The notes under the pieces are model-generated. The model did not search any database and was not told the origin of the DNA. It saw only the letters and a program-made list of their open reading frames with translations. The position numbers and the translations under genes are program-made. Of a stretch of DNA of 64,000 nucleotides, positions 1 through 10,702 are shown piece after piece (positions within the stretch are counted from its first letter, which is position 1; every line of letters starts with the position of its first letter). Location: the NCBI GenBank assembly GCA_023055425.1, contig JALGPY010000012.1, positions 12,707,922 through 12,771,921 on the forward strand, given 5' to 3'. Origin of the DNA: Linanthus parryae. Lineage: Eukaryota > Streptophyta > Magnoliopsida > Ericales > Polemoniaceae.

Positions 1-3000
1 AAAAATTCTACTTCTGATGTATATCTAGTTGATGGTTTGAAATTCAACTTTCTTAGTGTATCTAAGCTTTGTGATAATGGCAACAAGGTTATCTTTGATA
101 AAGAGAAGTGTGTGGTGCAAAATGAGAAATCAGGAGATTGCATTCTCACTGCCTCTAGATAAAACAACGTTTATACTTTTCAGACTAACAAAGTTGCAGG
201 TAAAAGCTTAAAATGCCTCAAGGCCTTGAAAGATGATTCAAGGGTTTGGCACAGAAATCTTGGTCACATTAGGTTGCATACCTTGAACAAATTAATCTCC
301 AAGGATCTAGTAAGAGGATTGCCATCTATTAAGTTCAAAGAAGATGATGTATGCAAATCTTGTGCTCAGGGTAAGCAAACCAAAAGCTCATTCAACCCAA
401 ATAAGTTTGTATATACATCTAGACCTATTGAACTACTTCACATAGATTTGTGTGGTCCTATGAGGACACCAACTCCAAAAGGTAAGAAATATATGCTAGT
501 CATTGTAGATGATTATGCTAGATATACTTGGGTTATGTTTCTGAAAGAAACATCTGAAGCCCTCTCTGAATTTTCAAAGCTTTCCAGATAACTTCAAAAC
601 TTGAAAAACCTACCCATTTGTTCAATTATAAGTGATCATGGTAGAGAATTTGATCAATTAGAATTTGATTTGTTCTGTGCTAAGCATGGTATCTCTCACA
701 ATTTCTCTTCTCCTAGAACTCCTCAACAGGATGGAGTTGTTGAAAGAAAGAACAGGACTCTTGAGGACATTTCAAGGACAATGCTTCTATAAAATAAGTT
801 TTCAAAACATTATTGGGAAGAAGCTGTGAATAAAACAAATTATATTCTGAACAAGTGCTTGATCAGGAATATCTTGAAGAAAACCCCCTATGAACTCTTC
901 AAAGGGAGAAAGCCAAACATCTCATACTTCAGATCCTTTGGTTGCACATGCTAAGTCCACAACAATGGTAAGGACAACTTGGGTATGTTTGATGCAAGAA
1001 GTGATGAAGGTATATTTCTTGGTTACTCTCTTACTAGCAAAGCTTATAGAGTATATAATAAAAGAACCAAGCTGGTTGAAGAAAGTATTCATGTTATTTT
1101 TTATGAAATGAAATCTATGATGGTTCTTTGAGTGAAAGTTTTGCAGACCTGAATATGAACAAGCATGAATAAAAATAAGAAGCTGAGAACTCTCTTGGGT
1201 TCAAGAAAGGCTCAGAAGAAAACATAAGACATTTTCAAGAACTTGAAAATGGTGTTCAAGGCCTTGAAAACAAGCCTCAAAGCCTTGAAAAAGATGATCA
1301 GAAGGATACAAATGAACAGGACACTACTTCAAAACTAGAAAAGATTATGGAGAAACTGAACCCTGGTCTCCAAGAAAGAGATTCAAATATCTCTCATCTC
1401 ATCCAATTGATAAAATCATTTAAGATCCAACACTTTTACACAAACTAGATCACATTTGAAGAACTTATGTGTCTTTAATGCTTTTATTTCTCTTGTAGAA
1501 CCTTAAACAATGAAGGAAGCTTTACAAGAAGAAGACTGGATCATTGCTATGAAAAGTGAACTCAATGAGTTTGAAGGAATAAGGTTTGGAACCTGGTTCC
1601 TCCACCTACAAAACAGTCTCTCATTGGTACCAAATGGGTGTTCAGAGATAAGTTGGATGAAAGTGGCAAAGTGATCAGGAACAAAGAATGGTTAGTTGCT
1701 TAAGGTTACAATATATAAGAAGGTAATGATTATGAGGAAACTTTTTCTCTAGTTTCCAGGTTAGAAGCAATTAGAATTCTGCTTGCATTTGCATCTTTCA
1801 AAACATGAACCTATTTCAAATGGATGTGAAATGTGCATTTTTGAATGGCTACTTGCAAGAAGAAGTTTATGTTGCACAACCTTCTCGTTTTGAAAGTGAT
1901 AAATTTCCAGATCATGTTTATAAACATGACAAATCTCTTTATGGTTTGAAACAAGCTCCAAGGGCTTGGTATGAAATATTGTCAAAGTTTCTGCTTGAAA
2001 ATGATTTTAAAAGAGGATTGGTAGACAAGACCCTTTTCATTAAGACTCATGAGAAAGATTTACTTGTATTTCAAATTTATGTTGATGATATTCTGTTTGG
2101 AGCTACTAATTATCTTCTATGCAAAAAATTCTCAAGTCTTATGAGCAGGGAATTTGAAATGAGTATGATGGGAGAGTTGAACTTCTTCCTTGGACTTCAA
2201 ATACATAAATTGATGAAGGGCATCTTTCTGCATCAAAGCAAGTATACTAGAGACTTTGTGACTAAGTACAACATGTCTCCATAAAAAGAGATCAAGACTC
2301 CAATGAGTTCTATGCTATATTCAGATAAAGATGAATCTGCTAAGAGTGTCAATGTGAAAGAGTAGAGAGGTATGATTGGATCATTACTATACCTTACTGC
2401 TTGTAGACCAGATATCATGTTCAGTGTATGTATGTGTGCAAGATTTCAAGTTGATCCAAAGGAATCACACTTAACTGCTGTGAAGAGAATATTGAGATAT
2501 CTCAATGGTACCAAAGACTTAGGGATTTGGTATCCAAGACATTCTAAATTCTCTTTGCATGGATTCTCAGATGCAGAGTTTTCAGGTCACAAAGTTGATA
2601 GAACGAGCACTTCTAGAACTTGCCAATTTATTGGATCATCTCAGATCAGTTGGCACTCCATGAAACATAACTCAGTAGCTCTATCAACAGCTGAAGCTGA
2701 GTATATAGCTGCTGGTGCATGTTGCTCACAAGTATTGTGGATGCTAAACAATTGAGAGGTCTTGGATTTGATTTCAAAAACATACCTATTAAAATGTGAC
2801 AATACTAGTGCAATATCAATTTCAAAGAATCCAGTTCAGCATTCATGAACCAAGCATATTGATGTCGGACACCATTTCATCAGAGATCATGCTGAGAAAG
2901 GTGATATTGTTCTTGAATTTGCTTCTACTAACTTGCAACTTGAAGATATCTTCACTAAACCATTGCCAGATGAAATATTTTCAGCTCTAAGACTTGAATT

Positions 3001-3031
3001 AGGCATGCTAAATAAAGATGCATTGGTTTAG
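1..3031 (+). pseudogene. Element A pol remnant (protease end, integrase, RT, RNase H)
   Basis: Polyprotein remnant of a copia retrotransposon. Order seen: end of protease (DVYLVDGLKFN near 20-55), pre-integrase zinc-binding region (WHRNLGH near 250, CKSCAQGKQ near 355), integrase core (HIDLCGP near 440, SDHG near 632, DGVVERKNRTL near 730), integrase tail (DARSDEGIFLGYS near 990-1030), RT ([17 protein letters not shown] near 1825, YVDDILFGATN near 2080) and RNase H (STAEAEYIAAG near 2688). In-frame stops occur near 160, 589, 790, 952 and elsewhere, and frames shift in the linker near 1100-1800. The RT active site YVDD is still present. This copy keeps the RT-RNase H connection (RPDIMFSV near 2410) that is missing in both copies within element C. 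The terminal stop at 3029-3031 matches the pol stop in element C. Confidence 0.9.
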
Positions 3032-3487
3032 GAGGAGCATCATGTAAGAAGGTAAGTCATTATGTGGTTTTCAAAGATTTGAATTGATTTTCAAAGCCTT
3101 GAAAATCCTTTCAAAACTTTGATCTTATCTGTTTCAGTGTTACAGCTTTTCAAGACCTTGAAAACCTTTTCAAAGCCTTGGAAATAAGTCTGCTAAGTAG
3201 TTAGTCAACAATCTTAGATCATTCTTTATTGGGTAATATCTTTGTAGATACTTGCTCAATATAGCCCCTACCTGATTCAAAAACTCATTTTAGACAAATA
3301 TAGTATTTTAATATTTTTTTCCAACGGTCTAAAAGATTTGAATTTTCTCTAATCATTACAGATCTTTTCAGATCAGAGAAATATTCTAGTTTCCTTTTGA
3401 AACTCAAACACTTTTAGTTTTTATCTTCTTCTCTTCTCCTTCACTCTGTATCATTCCTACCTCTCTCTATTCTTCTCCCAAACCCTA
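3032..3487 (+). other. Element A non-coding spacer between pol and 3' ORF, with palindromes
   Basis: About 450 bp with no coding sequence, conserved in outline in element C (36789-37160 and 41250-41686) and element E. It holds palindrome variants near 3089-3104, 3146-3163 and 3168-3183, all of the TTTCAAGGCCTTGAAA type, then an AT-rich stretch and a pyrimidine-rich run just before the downstream ATG. Confidence 0.7.
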
Positions 3488-5169
3488 ATGAGCACAAGGA
3501 GAGCCTTAGACAGAATCAAGATGGCTGGAGGGTGAAAACCTAGTTCGGAGAAGAAAAGAAAGGCAGCAACGGATGGAGTTTAAGAGATTAATGGAGACTC
3601 TAGCTCTAGAACTCCTAGTGCAGAGGCAGTTGCAGATCTTCCTGCACTCAAAAAGAAAGTCAAGAAGGTTGCAACTCCCTCCCCAGAAAATAAGAAGAAG
3701 AAAGATAAATCTACTGCAGAGAAGCAACCTAAAAAAGAAATCTCTAGCCCCAAGAAGTTGAAGAAAAAGAAGAAGGCAACTCAAGCTGAAAAAGGGGAAG
3801 GAAAGGTAACAGAAGAACAGCCAGAAGATCATATGGAGAAGGCCTTGCAGATCTACTCAAAGAAATCAACCCCTGATGAAACTTGGTTCATCTTTAACAC
3901 CTCCAAAGGTAAGTGGTTAGATGGTTTTGCTTCATGATCTATTACTTTATATAGTATGATCAATATGCATATGGTGGAACACATGAATCATAAGTGCATC
4001 TCTATGTTAAAGAAGAGTTCTCTGTGGTTTATGCTGAACCCTAAAGAGTTAGCCTACCCAAGACTCACCAGACTCTTATATCTGAACATGAAACAAGTTA
4101 GGAGAACAACACACTTGGTAATTCAATCTAGAATTGCTAGAATTGCGATTGAATTGGATCACTCTGAGTCTGCCAATGTGCAATGCTGTCCCAAGAGGTA
4201 TGACACAAACAATCACCCACCAAAGACAGAAGTACTAAAATTAGCTAGAGAAGAGTTCTACCTACCAAACACTCCCACCTCAGCCAAATAATTAACACAC
4301 TCTATGTTAAATGTTGAAGCCAAAGTCCTTCACACTATTTTGGTAAGTTGTATCTTTCCAAGAGGGCACTCAAGAGAGTTGGTAACTGAGAGAATGCTGC
4401 ACATCATGTATCTTCTCATGCATGGTTATGATATTGATCTTCCAAATTTAGTGATTGAACATATGCTCTTTAGCCATACCAATCAAAGGAAACATCATTT
4501 GCCCTATGCAAATTTGCTCACCTTGTTCTTTGAACACTTTGAGATTCCAACTGGTGGAGAGGAATCAGTCACTTCTGGCATTGAAATGCTTAATGAAGAA
4601 GCTTTTTAGAAAATTGGAGTGGTAAAGACTAAAGGAAATACTTGGAAGTTATACTCAGATTTGACTGAAGAAGAGGTGCAAAGAAGTTTCTTAAGCCCAA
4701 GACCTTGAATCCCACTTCAAGTCAGACTTGTCAGCCTACAGACAATTAGAGACTTGATGATTTGGAGTTAGATTTGGAAGAAACCAAAGAAACTGTTTAT
4801 GGACTTGAAACTGATATGGAGAAATTTAAGTATATGGTGGAAAACATCTTCAGGAGCATGACTGTATTTGATGTTCCAGTAGAGGATGACCTCAAGAAAG
4901 ATGAATCTAAGTTGCCCAGTGAACACTCAAATCAGGAAGAGACTACTCAAGCCAAGAACTAAGGAAAGCAGGTTGCTGAAGAGCAAGAAGAGGTGGAAAT
5001 TCCTAATTCTGGAGAACTTCTTATTGAGGTTATGAAGAAGTCCAAGAAGCTTTCAGGAGAGGATGAAGGAAAATCTGCTACTGATCAGACTGAGTAAGCA
5101 CAAACCAAAGAAGATGACAGTGATGAAGAAGAGGGAGATCAGGATGGAGATGAAGACACAACCCCTTAA
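3488..5169 (+). pseudogene. Element A extra 3' ORF (env-like position), degraded
   Basis: Second gene of the Sirevirus-like element, between pol and the 3' LTR. The start is the ATG in the context of the related ORFs at 37161 and 41687 (MSTRRA). Three parts can be seen: a lysine-rich basic N-terminus (to about 3830), a conserved central region (about 3930-4600, including PKELAYPRLTRLLYLNM and LPYANLLTLFFEHFEIP) and an acidic C-terminus (about 4860-5169). The central part resembles the putative plant transposon protein domain known from many plant repeat-derived proteins (PF20167-like, by eye). Sireviruses often carry an env-like ORF here; no signal peptide or convincing membrane segment is visible in this one. 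A stop follows MAGG near 3532, and others lie near 4290, 4606, 4746 and 4960. Function unknown. Confidence 0.7.
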
Positions 5170-5274
5170 TCTTGCCTACTCTTTCTTCCTCGTTCTTTTA
5201 GGTTTTTAAGTTTTATTTTTAAAAATTTCCCAGACACTTGATCCAACATTTTCTCTAACTTTTTGATGAAAGTC

Positions 5275-5289
5275 AAAAAGGGGGAGAAA
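5275..5289 (+). promoter_or_regulatory. Internal polypurine tract copy, element A
   Basis: A purine run (AAAAAGGGGGAGAAA) about 180 bp upstream of the true polypurine tract. The same run, also after TTTTGATGAAAGTC, occurs at about 30544-30558 in the element C upstream remnant, and it is deleted in the 3' part of element C near 43580. Possibly an accessory plus-strand priming site. Confidence 0.5.
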
Positions 5290-5456
5290 TTCTAGGGTTT
5301 TTATTCTTAGGAATTATCTGCTGAATTTTTTTATTTTCTGTTGCTGAATTCAATAAGTTGGATCTTTTGGAACTTTTATGTTATTTGAACTGTATGCTAA
5401 TCAGTATTTTTTTGCAGAGACTAAGAATTAAACAGATCTTGGTTTGGTCTTTCATC

Positions 5457-5467
5457 AAGGGGGAGAT
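5457..5467 (+). promoter_or_regulatory. Polypurine tract of element A
   Basis: AAGGGGGAGAT lies directly before the LTR start TGTAAG, the expected position of the plus-strand primer in reverse transcription. The same context precedes the LTRs at 30770 and 43679. Confidence 0.8.
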
Positions 5468-6707
5468 TGTAAGGTCATAGGTTGTACAAGTCTTGAAATA
5501 AAAAAAAAAGCTATTCAAGGCCTTGAAACTGGATTCAAAGCGTTGAAAGTGAATGACCTGTATGCTTATTCTCTGGGGGAGTTTTCTGTGAACTCTTTAA
5601 ATTTGATTTATCCTCTCTAATCCCTATGCTTGATTTATTATTATTTGATGATGAAAGACAAATTAACTCGACATGTCTGAACATAAAAAATCATCTGTTT
5701 TACTATGATTTTGCAGGGAATTCTATTTCCTAGTTTGCAGGGATAGTTTCCTAATCTAACTTGTGCAGGAAAGGAAACAGTTGGAGAAGATGAGTATGTG
5801 ATCAATCAAACTTGCATGACAGCTTCTCAACCTGTTTAAATGAAATATCACAACAATATCTCTGAATATTGTGATCATCTAACCGTGGGAGAATATGTCA
5901 AAGAGTCAAAGTTTGTTGCCTACAAAATAGGAGATTTGTTGATGAAAATATGGGAAGATTTGAAGATATTTTTGAAGTATAAATAGAGCTCATTTTTGAA
6001 GCAATAGACACAACACTCAACGGGCAAAAAGAGAGACACAATTCGGGATTGACAAGTATCAAAGAAGTTCATCACTCTCATAATCCAACTCACAGAAGTT
6101 CACTGCAGTTTTCTACTCCGATGTTCTTCTGTATTGTACTTTATTGGTAGATCATTTCTGTAATACTTCTATACATCATTCTCAAGGATTTTTCATAGTG
6201 AACAGTAGAGAATTATTAGTTAATCAGTTATCTAGAGAAGGTACTAGACAGTTTAAGGAGAACCACAAGTTGTAACAGAGTAAGGCAATTCTCAGTGCCT
6301 GAGATCTAGGGCTTATCTTTAGATTTATAAGAATTGAGTTGAAAATCCTGCAGGGAGAAGATCCCTGAGGTAGAGACGTAGGTCCAAGTGGACTGAACTC
6401 TATAAATCCTTTGTCTCTTACATTTACAATTTAGTCATATTCATAGTTTTTTTACCGCATTTAAACTTGTCTGTTTTTCAAGGGTTTGAAACTCTTTTCA
6501 AGGCCTTGAAAAAGACTTGTTTATTTTATTGCAAGCTGTATTTCATTCCAAAGGACTGAATTTGTGTTCAAGGCCTTGAACTCCTTTGCACTAAAACTAA
6601 AACTCTTTTCCTCCTCTAGTTTTGCAAAAAGTTGGCATACTCTATTTAACCCCCCCCCCCCTTCTAGAGTATATATGCTGCATATTCATCTGCATACTCG
6701 TTCTTTC
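5468..6707 (+). repeat. 3' LTR of element A
   Basis: Begins TGTAAG after the polypurine tract and runs in parallel with the LTRs at 30770-31999 and 43679-44923. Shared landmarks are a TATA box (TATAAATA, 5978-5985), the block AGGGAGAAGATCCCTGAGGT near 6353, paired palindromes near 6479-6513 and 6565-6576, a poly-C run near 6651 and CTTCTAGAGTAT near 6661. The right end is diverged, so 6707 is an estimate from alignment with the element C LTRs. Confidence 0.8.
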
Positions 6708-7702
6708 CGAAGGGACTTTTATGTCTCGTCGATTGGGTGTTTTTCATTTGCTTTTGATTGCGAAATGACGTTCTTTCCCAGCGTTAGTTTGGATTCTGCG
6801 TATGTTATGTTGGTATGTACGTAATTATTGTAAATCTCGTGGGTTGTTCGATCGAGAAACCTTAAGCTAAATTTGGGAGTTCTGTAGGCTGGGGTGTCCC
6901 GTATGTATTCTCTCATTGTAGTTATGTTATGATGTAGTTAATGTCAAATGTAGAGGGTTTCACGGTCATTTCGCATTCTGTTTGTTGTTGATTACGTCCT
7001 TGCCTTTCGTTACTTGGAGTTTGGCTTATCTGGTGTTGGCATGTCCGTAATTTTATTATTATGGTGGGTCAGTTGATGGAAAAACCTCAGCTACCCTTTG
7101 GGAGTTTTAATGGCGGTGGTGGCCCTTACTGTATTTTGCCATTGTACTTCTGTGATAGTGTTATTAGTGTGAAATACACATGTTTTCCGGTAATTTAGTT
7201 CCTCTTCATCTTAGATGTTTTTGTGTGTCTCCATTTGCTAAATTCCCATCTGGCTGTGACACGTTGTCATGAATTGTTTGACTCGTATTGTTCATTTATA
7301 ATTTTCTAAATTGCTCTTTGGTTCTCGGAAGTTGATAGGCTTTTTCTCTCTGGAGAGGTATGGCGATCTCATTTGTTTCTTCTTGCTGTGTATTTAACCT
7401 TTCTTTCTGTACACTCTATTTACATGCATTTTTTTGCGAGGTTTCAAGTACCTTGTTTTGAAGTTTGAATCAGTTCTCGACGTTGGTATGCCTTCGCTCC
7501 TAATTGTTGTTTCGTGCTTCCGCGGGAATTATGCATGTGCATGTGCTTACGGGTGCTTTTGTCTTTTTTTTATGATGTTGTGATTTTCTAAATAAGTTGT
7601 TGTTATACCCTCCTGGGGTTTGTGCATGTGTCTTCTTTGGGGTTGGCTTTTATTTATCGACGTTCCTAATGGTTTGGGTGTTTTGGTCAAATTGCTTAGT
7701 TT
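6708..7702 (+). other. T/G-rich host sequence, probable Helitron left part
   Basis: No convincing gene. The segment about 6715-6970 is clearly repeated at about 29510-29770, where it follows a Helitron-like 5' end. A diverged tandem copy lies within the block itself: the unit starting near 6811 (GGTATGTACGTAATT) recurs near 7038 (GGCATGTCCGTAATT), an offset of about 227 bp. The block is therefore read as the left part of the Helitron whose Rep/helicase lies at 21120-25419, cut off on the left by element A. Confidence 0.45.
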
Positions 7703-7707
7703 CCTGG
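7621..7707 (+). repeat. 87-bp host repeat, unit 1
   Basis: Unit with the landmarks GGGGTTGGCTTTTATTTATC, CTAATGGTTTGGGTGTTTT and CTTAGTTTCCTGG. It is repeated at 16090-16175 and, interrupted, at 16176-16219 plus about 17630-17672. Element B inserted exactly at its end. Confidence 0.75.
7703..7707 (+). repeat. Target site duplication CCTGG, left copy (element B)
   Basis: CCTGG directly before the 5' LTR, matched by CCTGG at 16085-16089 directly after the 3' LTR. A 5-bp duplication is typical of Ty1/copia integration. Confidence 0.85.
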
Positions 7708-9074
7708 CGTTGAAATAGATGCCCTAGAGGCAATCTAGTTTAGTATGAATTTATTCGTGGCTAGAAATTCATTTATTATTTATTTGATATTTAATATAAT
7801 TAAGTCCTTAGATTTACAATTGTGTTGTTTATCTTAAATATCCCTAGTCCAGTATAATGATTAATGGGACAATCATCTATAGACGAGTATGGGGTTGGAT
7901 TGATATGGAGATATAATGATCCAACACATAGGTGTGCATTAAGGGTAATGACGCACTGGATTGACTCATTTCCGAGAAGGCTACATACACGTTATGTTAA
8001 GTCACAAGTGCTTCTAGTTGTGGATTATTGTAGGTGCAATGGTATTGTCATCCTTAGACTTGTAGGTGCAATGGTTTGGGTGTTAAGGGTAATGACGCAC
8101 TGGGTAATGACGCACTGGATTGACTCATTTCCGAGGTGCAATGGTATTGTCATCCTTAGACTTGAAGTCACTAGATATTCTAGTTGTGGATTATTGTGAT
8201 TTTGGTAGCGTTAAACGCTACACCGTAACTGGGTAGTTATAAAGGCGTGTACCGGATACAATAAGAAGCAAGCTTAGAGATCGTAGTGGACGTAGATATA
8301 ATTTGTCCCTCCCACATAACGGGAGCAAATATCCTAGGCCACTCGAGGGATAGTGCTTATAGAATGTCTGACCATACTCAAATAAATCAATATGGGATAT
8401 TGATGTTATCTGCACGAATAAGGCTATTCCCATGGATTGAGAAACTGTGGATTGTATATACGAGTGTGACTTGTATGTCTCGTGTCCAATCCGGATAGAG
8501 ACAAAGGGATGATACAATTACTTGTACAAAGGTTGTCAAGATGACTATTCTATTGGTTGGCTAGAATGGATGTTTTGCTAGAAACCGCTCCATATTAGCA
8601 AATTGTTGCTACCAACTAGATAGAACCTATGGGGTCACACGCTATATAGAGTTGAACTAGATTTGGGAATTAATTAATTGGATTAATTAATTATAAGGAT
8701 CACTTTGCAATACCTTGCAAACTTAGTAGGGACTAATTTGCAAGGAAGGGACTAAAATGAATTCTAGTAGGACTAGAATAGGTCCTTTAGGTAGTTGGAA
8801 AGGATTTTTTGGACTATATAAAGGACACTCTTTCCTTCCTTCCCACACTTATGATTCAATTGATCATAACTTGAGTGGGAGAGAACAAAAGGAGAGAGCA
8901 AGCAAGCAAAAAGGAGCCGCCGCCCCCCTTGCTCGCCGCCAGTCCCCATCGGCCCTAAGGTGTGTTATTGATTTCTTCCTTTACCATCGTTATGTCTCTT
9001 GACTTGTGATCCTTGAAGGGTTTTGCATGGTTAATTATTGTTTCCATTGCGCATCCATGAATCAAAACCCTACA
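7708..9074 (+). repeat. 5' LTR of element B
   Basis: Corresponds to the 3' LTR at 14664-16084. The first base has changed, so it starts CGTTGAAATAG instead of TGTTGGAATAG. It ends ACA next to the primer site. A TATA box (TATATAAA, 8815-8822) lies about 260 bp from the right end. It differs from the 3' LTR by an internal duplication (the TGACGCACTGG and GGTGCAATGG blocks recur between about 7945 and 8150). It also lacks about 160 bp that are present at about 15790-15965 of the 3' LTR. Confidence 0.9.
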
Positions 9075-9075
9075 G

Positions 9076-9088
9076 TGGTATCAGAGCC
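9076..9088 (+). promoter_or_regulatory. Primer binding site of element B (tRNA-iMet type)
   Basis: TGGTATCAGAGCC starts one base after the LTR end. It is complementary to the 3' end of plant initiator methionine tRNA, the usual primer of plant copia elements. Confidence 0.9.
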
Positions 9089-10702
9089 ACAGGTCGTAGA
9101 GCATAACGTGGTTTATGTGTTACGTTTTGATAGTTTTACACCTTACAATTGTTGTTTATCGCGTAAAACAAGACAAATCAAGCATGTGATGCAATTGTCA
9201 ATAATCTATCATAACAAGACCTAGTTTTTGCATTGGATGCATGAATTAGTGAGTTTGAGAAATTTTAGGATCTTAGATCTAGGGTTTTGGCATCCTTGGG
9301 GAAGAAGGAGTTCTTTCCAAACAAGGAAACAACCAAACTTGGGCACCAAGCAAGGGAGTGTTTTGGAAACAACTCCCAAAGGAGTTTCGGCCCCCCTAGG
9401 GGACCGCCCCTCCTTCCTTGCCGCCCAAGCAAGGGGCGGCCTAGGGGCCGGGGAAGCCCTAGCTCGCGGCCTAGCCGCGTGGGCTAGGGGCCGACCGGCC
9501 CAAGGCCTTGCGGTTCTCTTTTTGGGCCCGGGAACCGCAAGGCGCGTTAAAATTGGATTTTAACTGTTTATGTGCAATTCGTATGGTGATTGGATATGGC
9601 CTTAGGATGTGGTTTGTTGTGGATGTTTATATTTTGTGGTTTGGTTTACGGCCTGCGAGCTGATCTGTAAATTGTAATAATTAATTAGGGTTTTATGGCC
9701 TGCGAGCCATTTTTTTCTTAACTTGTGAGATTTATTTTATTTAGAATAGTTGTTAGCTAGTGCTAGATAAAGTATATTGTTAGCCAAGATTGAAGAAAAA
9801 GAAGCCCAAAGCCAAAAGAAGCCACAAAAGATGGAGCATGGAGCATGGAGCATTCCACATGACTTTGAAGGATGGACCAAAAGATCAAGATGCATGGAGA
9901 TGTGTTTGCTTTTAGGGTTCATAGATAATTCCATTGGCTTGGAATTATCTTAGTCAAGAAAAGGCCATATCCACATCACGTTTTATTTTTATTTTGTGGT
10001 TGTTTACTTTATTGTCTTATTATTTTGTGGTTGGTGTATGGATGATGCATGCAATTAGGATAATAAGATAATTAGACAACCCGGATCTATTATTTGGAGT
10101 TGTGCCCAAACTCAAATAGATAGATTAGTTGATATTGATCAACAAAACAATTAAAAGTTGAATTTAAAATCCCCCAAAAACTTAAATATTGTGTTCTTGC
10201 CTTCTCGTTATTTAAACACTCATTATCATCATGATTTATCATGTTCGTGCGTGCCAAAGCATGGCGACTTGGTTCATAATGATGGAATGCGATTGCACAA
10301 GCTAGTAATGTGCAATTGTTTAAATAAGAGGTTGAACACAACTAGGCTATTAATATGATTAAGAAACCTAGAGGAAATCAATTGGGATTATCCATATGGA
10401 TGGATAAATAAAGAGTTATTTGCCCAATTGAACCAAGAGTTGCATAAGGGATGCAATTGGAAATTGTTCCTACCTAAAGTAGTCAAATTGTGGGTGACTT
10501 GCTAAAGCAAGCTCATAAGGAGATGAAGCATGGATCTTGGCCCACTAGAAACTATAAGGATATTTTCCGCATTAATATCTTGAGGGTTATTAATCCGTAG
10601 AAAAATAGTGGGAGCTATATTTGATAAACTAGCCATTATTGAATATAGTCAAAAATTCACAAACACTAAAACTTGCGTATTTTCCATTTTGTAGAATTCC
10701 AA
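9089..10702 (+). other. Untranslated leader of element B
   Basis: 1.6 kb between primer site and gag with no convincing coding sequence. It contains a strikingly GC-rich block at about 9390-9547 in an otherwise AT-rich window. A perfect stem-loop lies inside it (12-bp arms 9505-9516 and 9532-9543). This is the region where packaging or dimerisation signals would be expected; that role is inference. Confidence 0.7.
9505..9543 (+). repeat. Perfect 12-bp inverted repeat in the element B leader
   Basis: Arms GCCTTGCGGTTC and GAACCGCAAGGC are separated by 15 bases. The stem is GC-rich and fully paired and sits at the right edge of the GC island. Confidence 0.75.

Larger units (their letters stand above)
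1..6707 (+). mobile_element. Element A: Sirevirus-like Ty1/copia retrotransposon, 3' part
   Basis: The window opens inside the protease/pre-integrase part of a Ty1/copia element. It continues through integrase, RT, RNase H, an extra ORF after pol, a polypurine tract and a 3' LTR. The long non-coding stretch after pol, the extra 3' ORF and the integrase/RT style (for example GKDNLG, DEGIFLGYS, WHSMKHNSVALSTAEAEY) fit the Sirevirus (SIRE) lineage. The 5' half and 5' LTR lie outside the window, so no target duplication can be tested. Elements C and E in this window belong to the same family. The element is dead: stops and frameshifts occur in every domain. Confidence 0.85.

Noticed and set aside
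6651..6661. Poly-C runs here and near 44868 and 54470 as sequencing errors
   Set aside because: Two of the three lie at the same place in homologous LTRs, so at least those are probably real, though exact lengths may be unreliable.
8218..8517. Minus-strand open frame of about 100 codons, with a partner at 15058-15381
   Set aside because: Both lie inside the LTRs of element B. The similarity is LTR-LTR identity and no protein family fits.
9228..9563. Open frame of 111 codons in the element B leader
   Set aside because: It runs through the GC-rich block, where stops are rare by composition. No family and no support as a gene.
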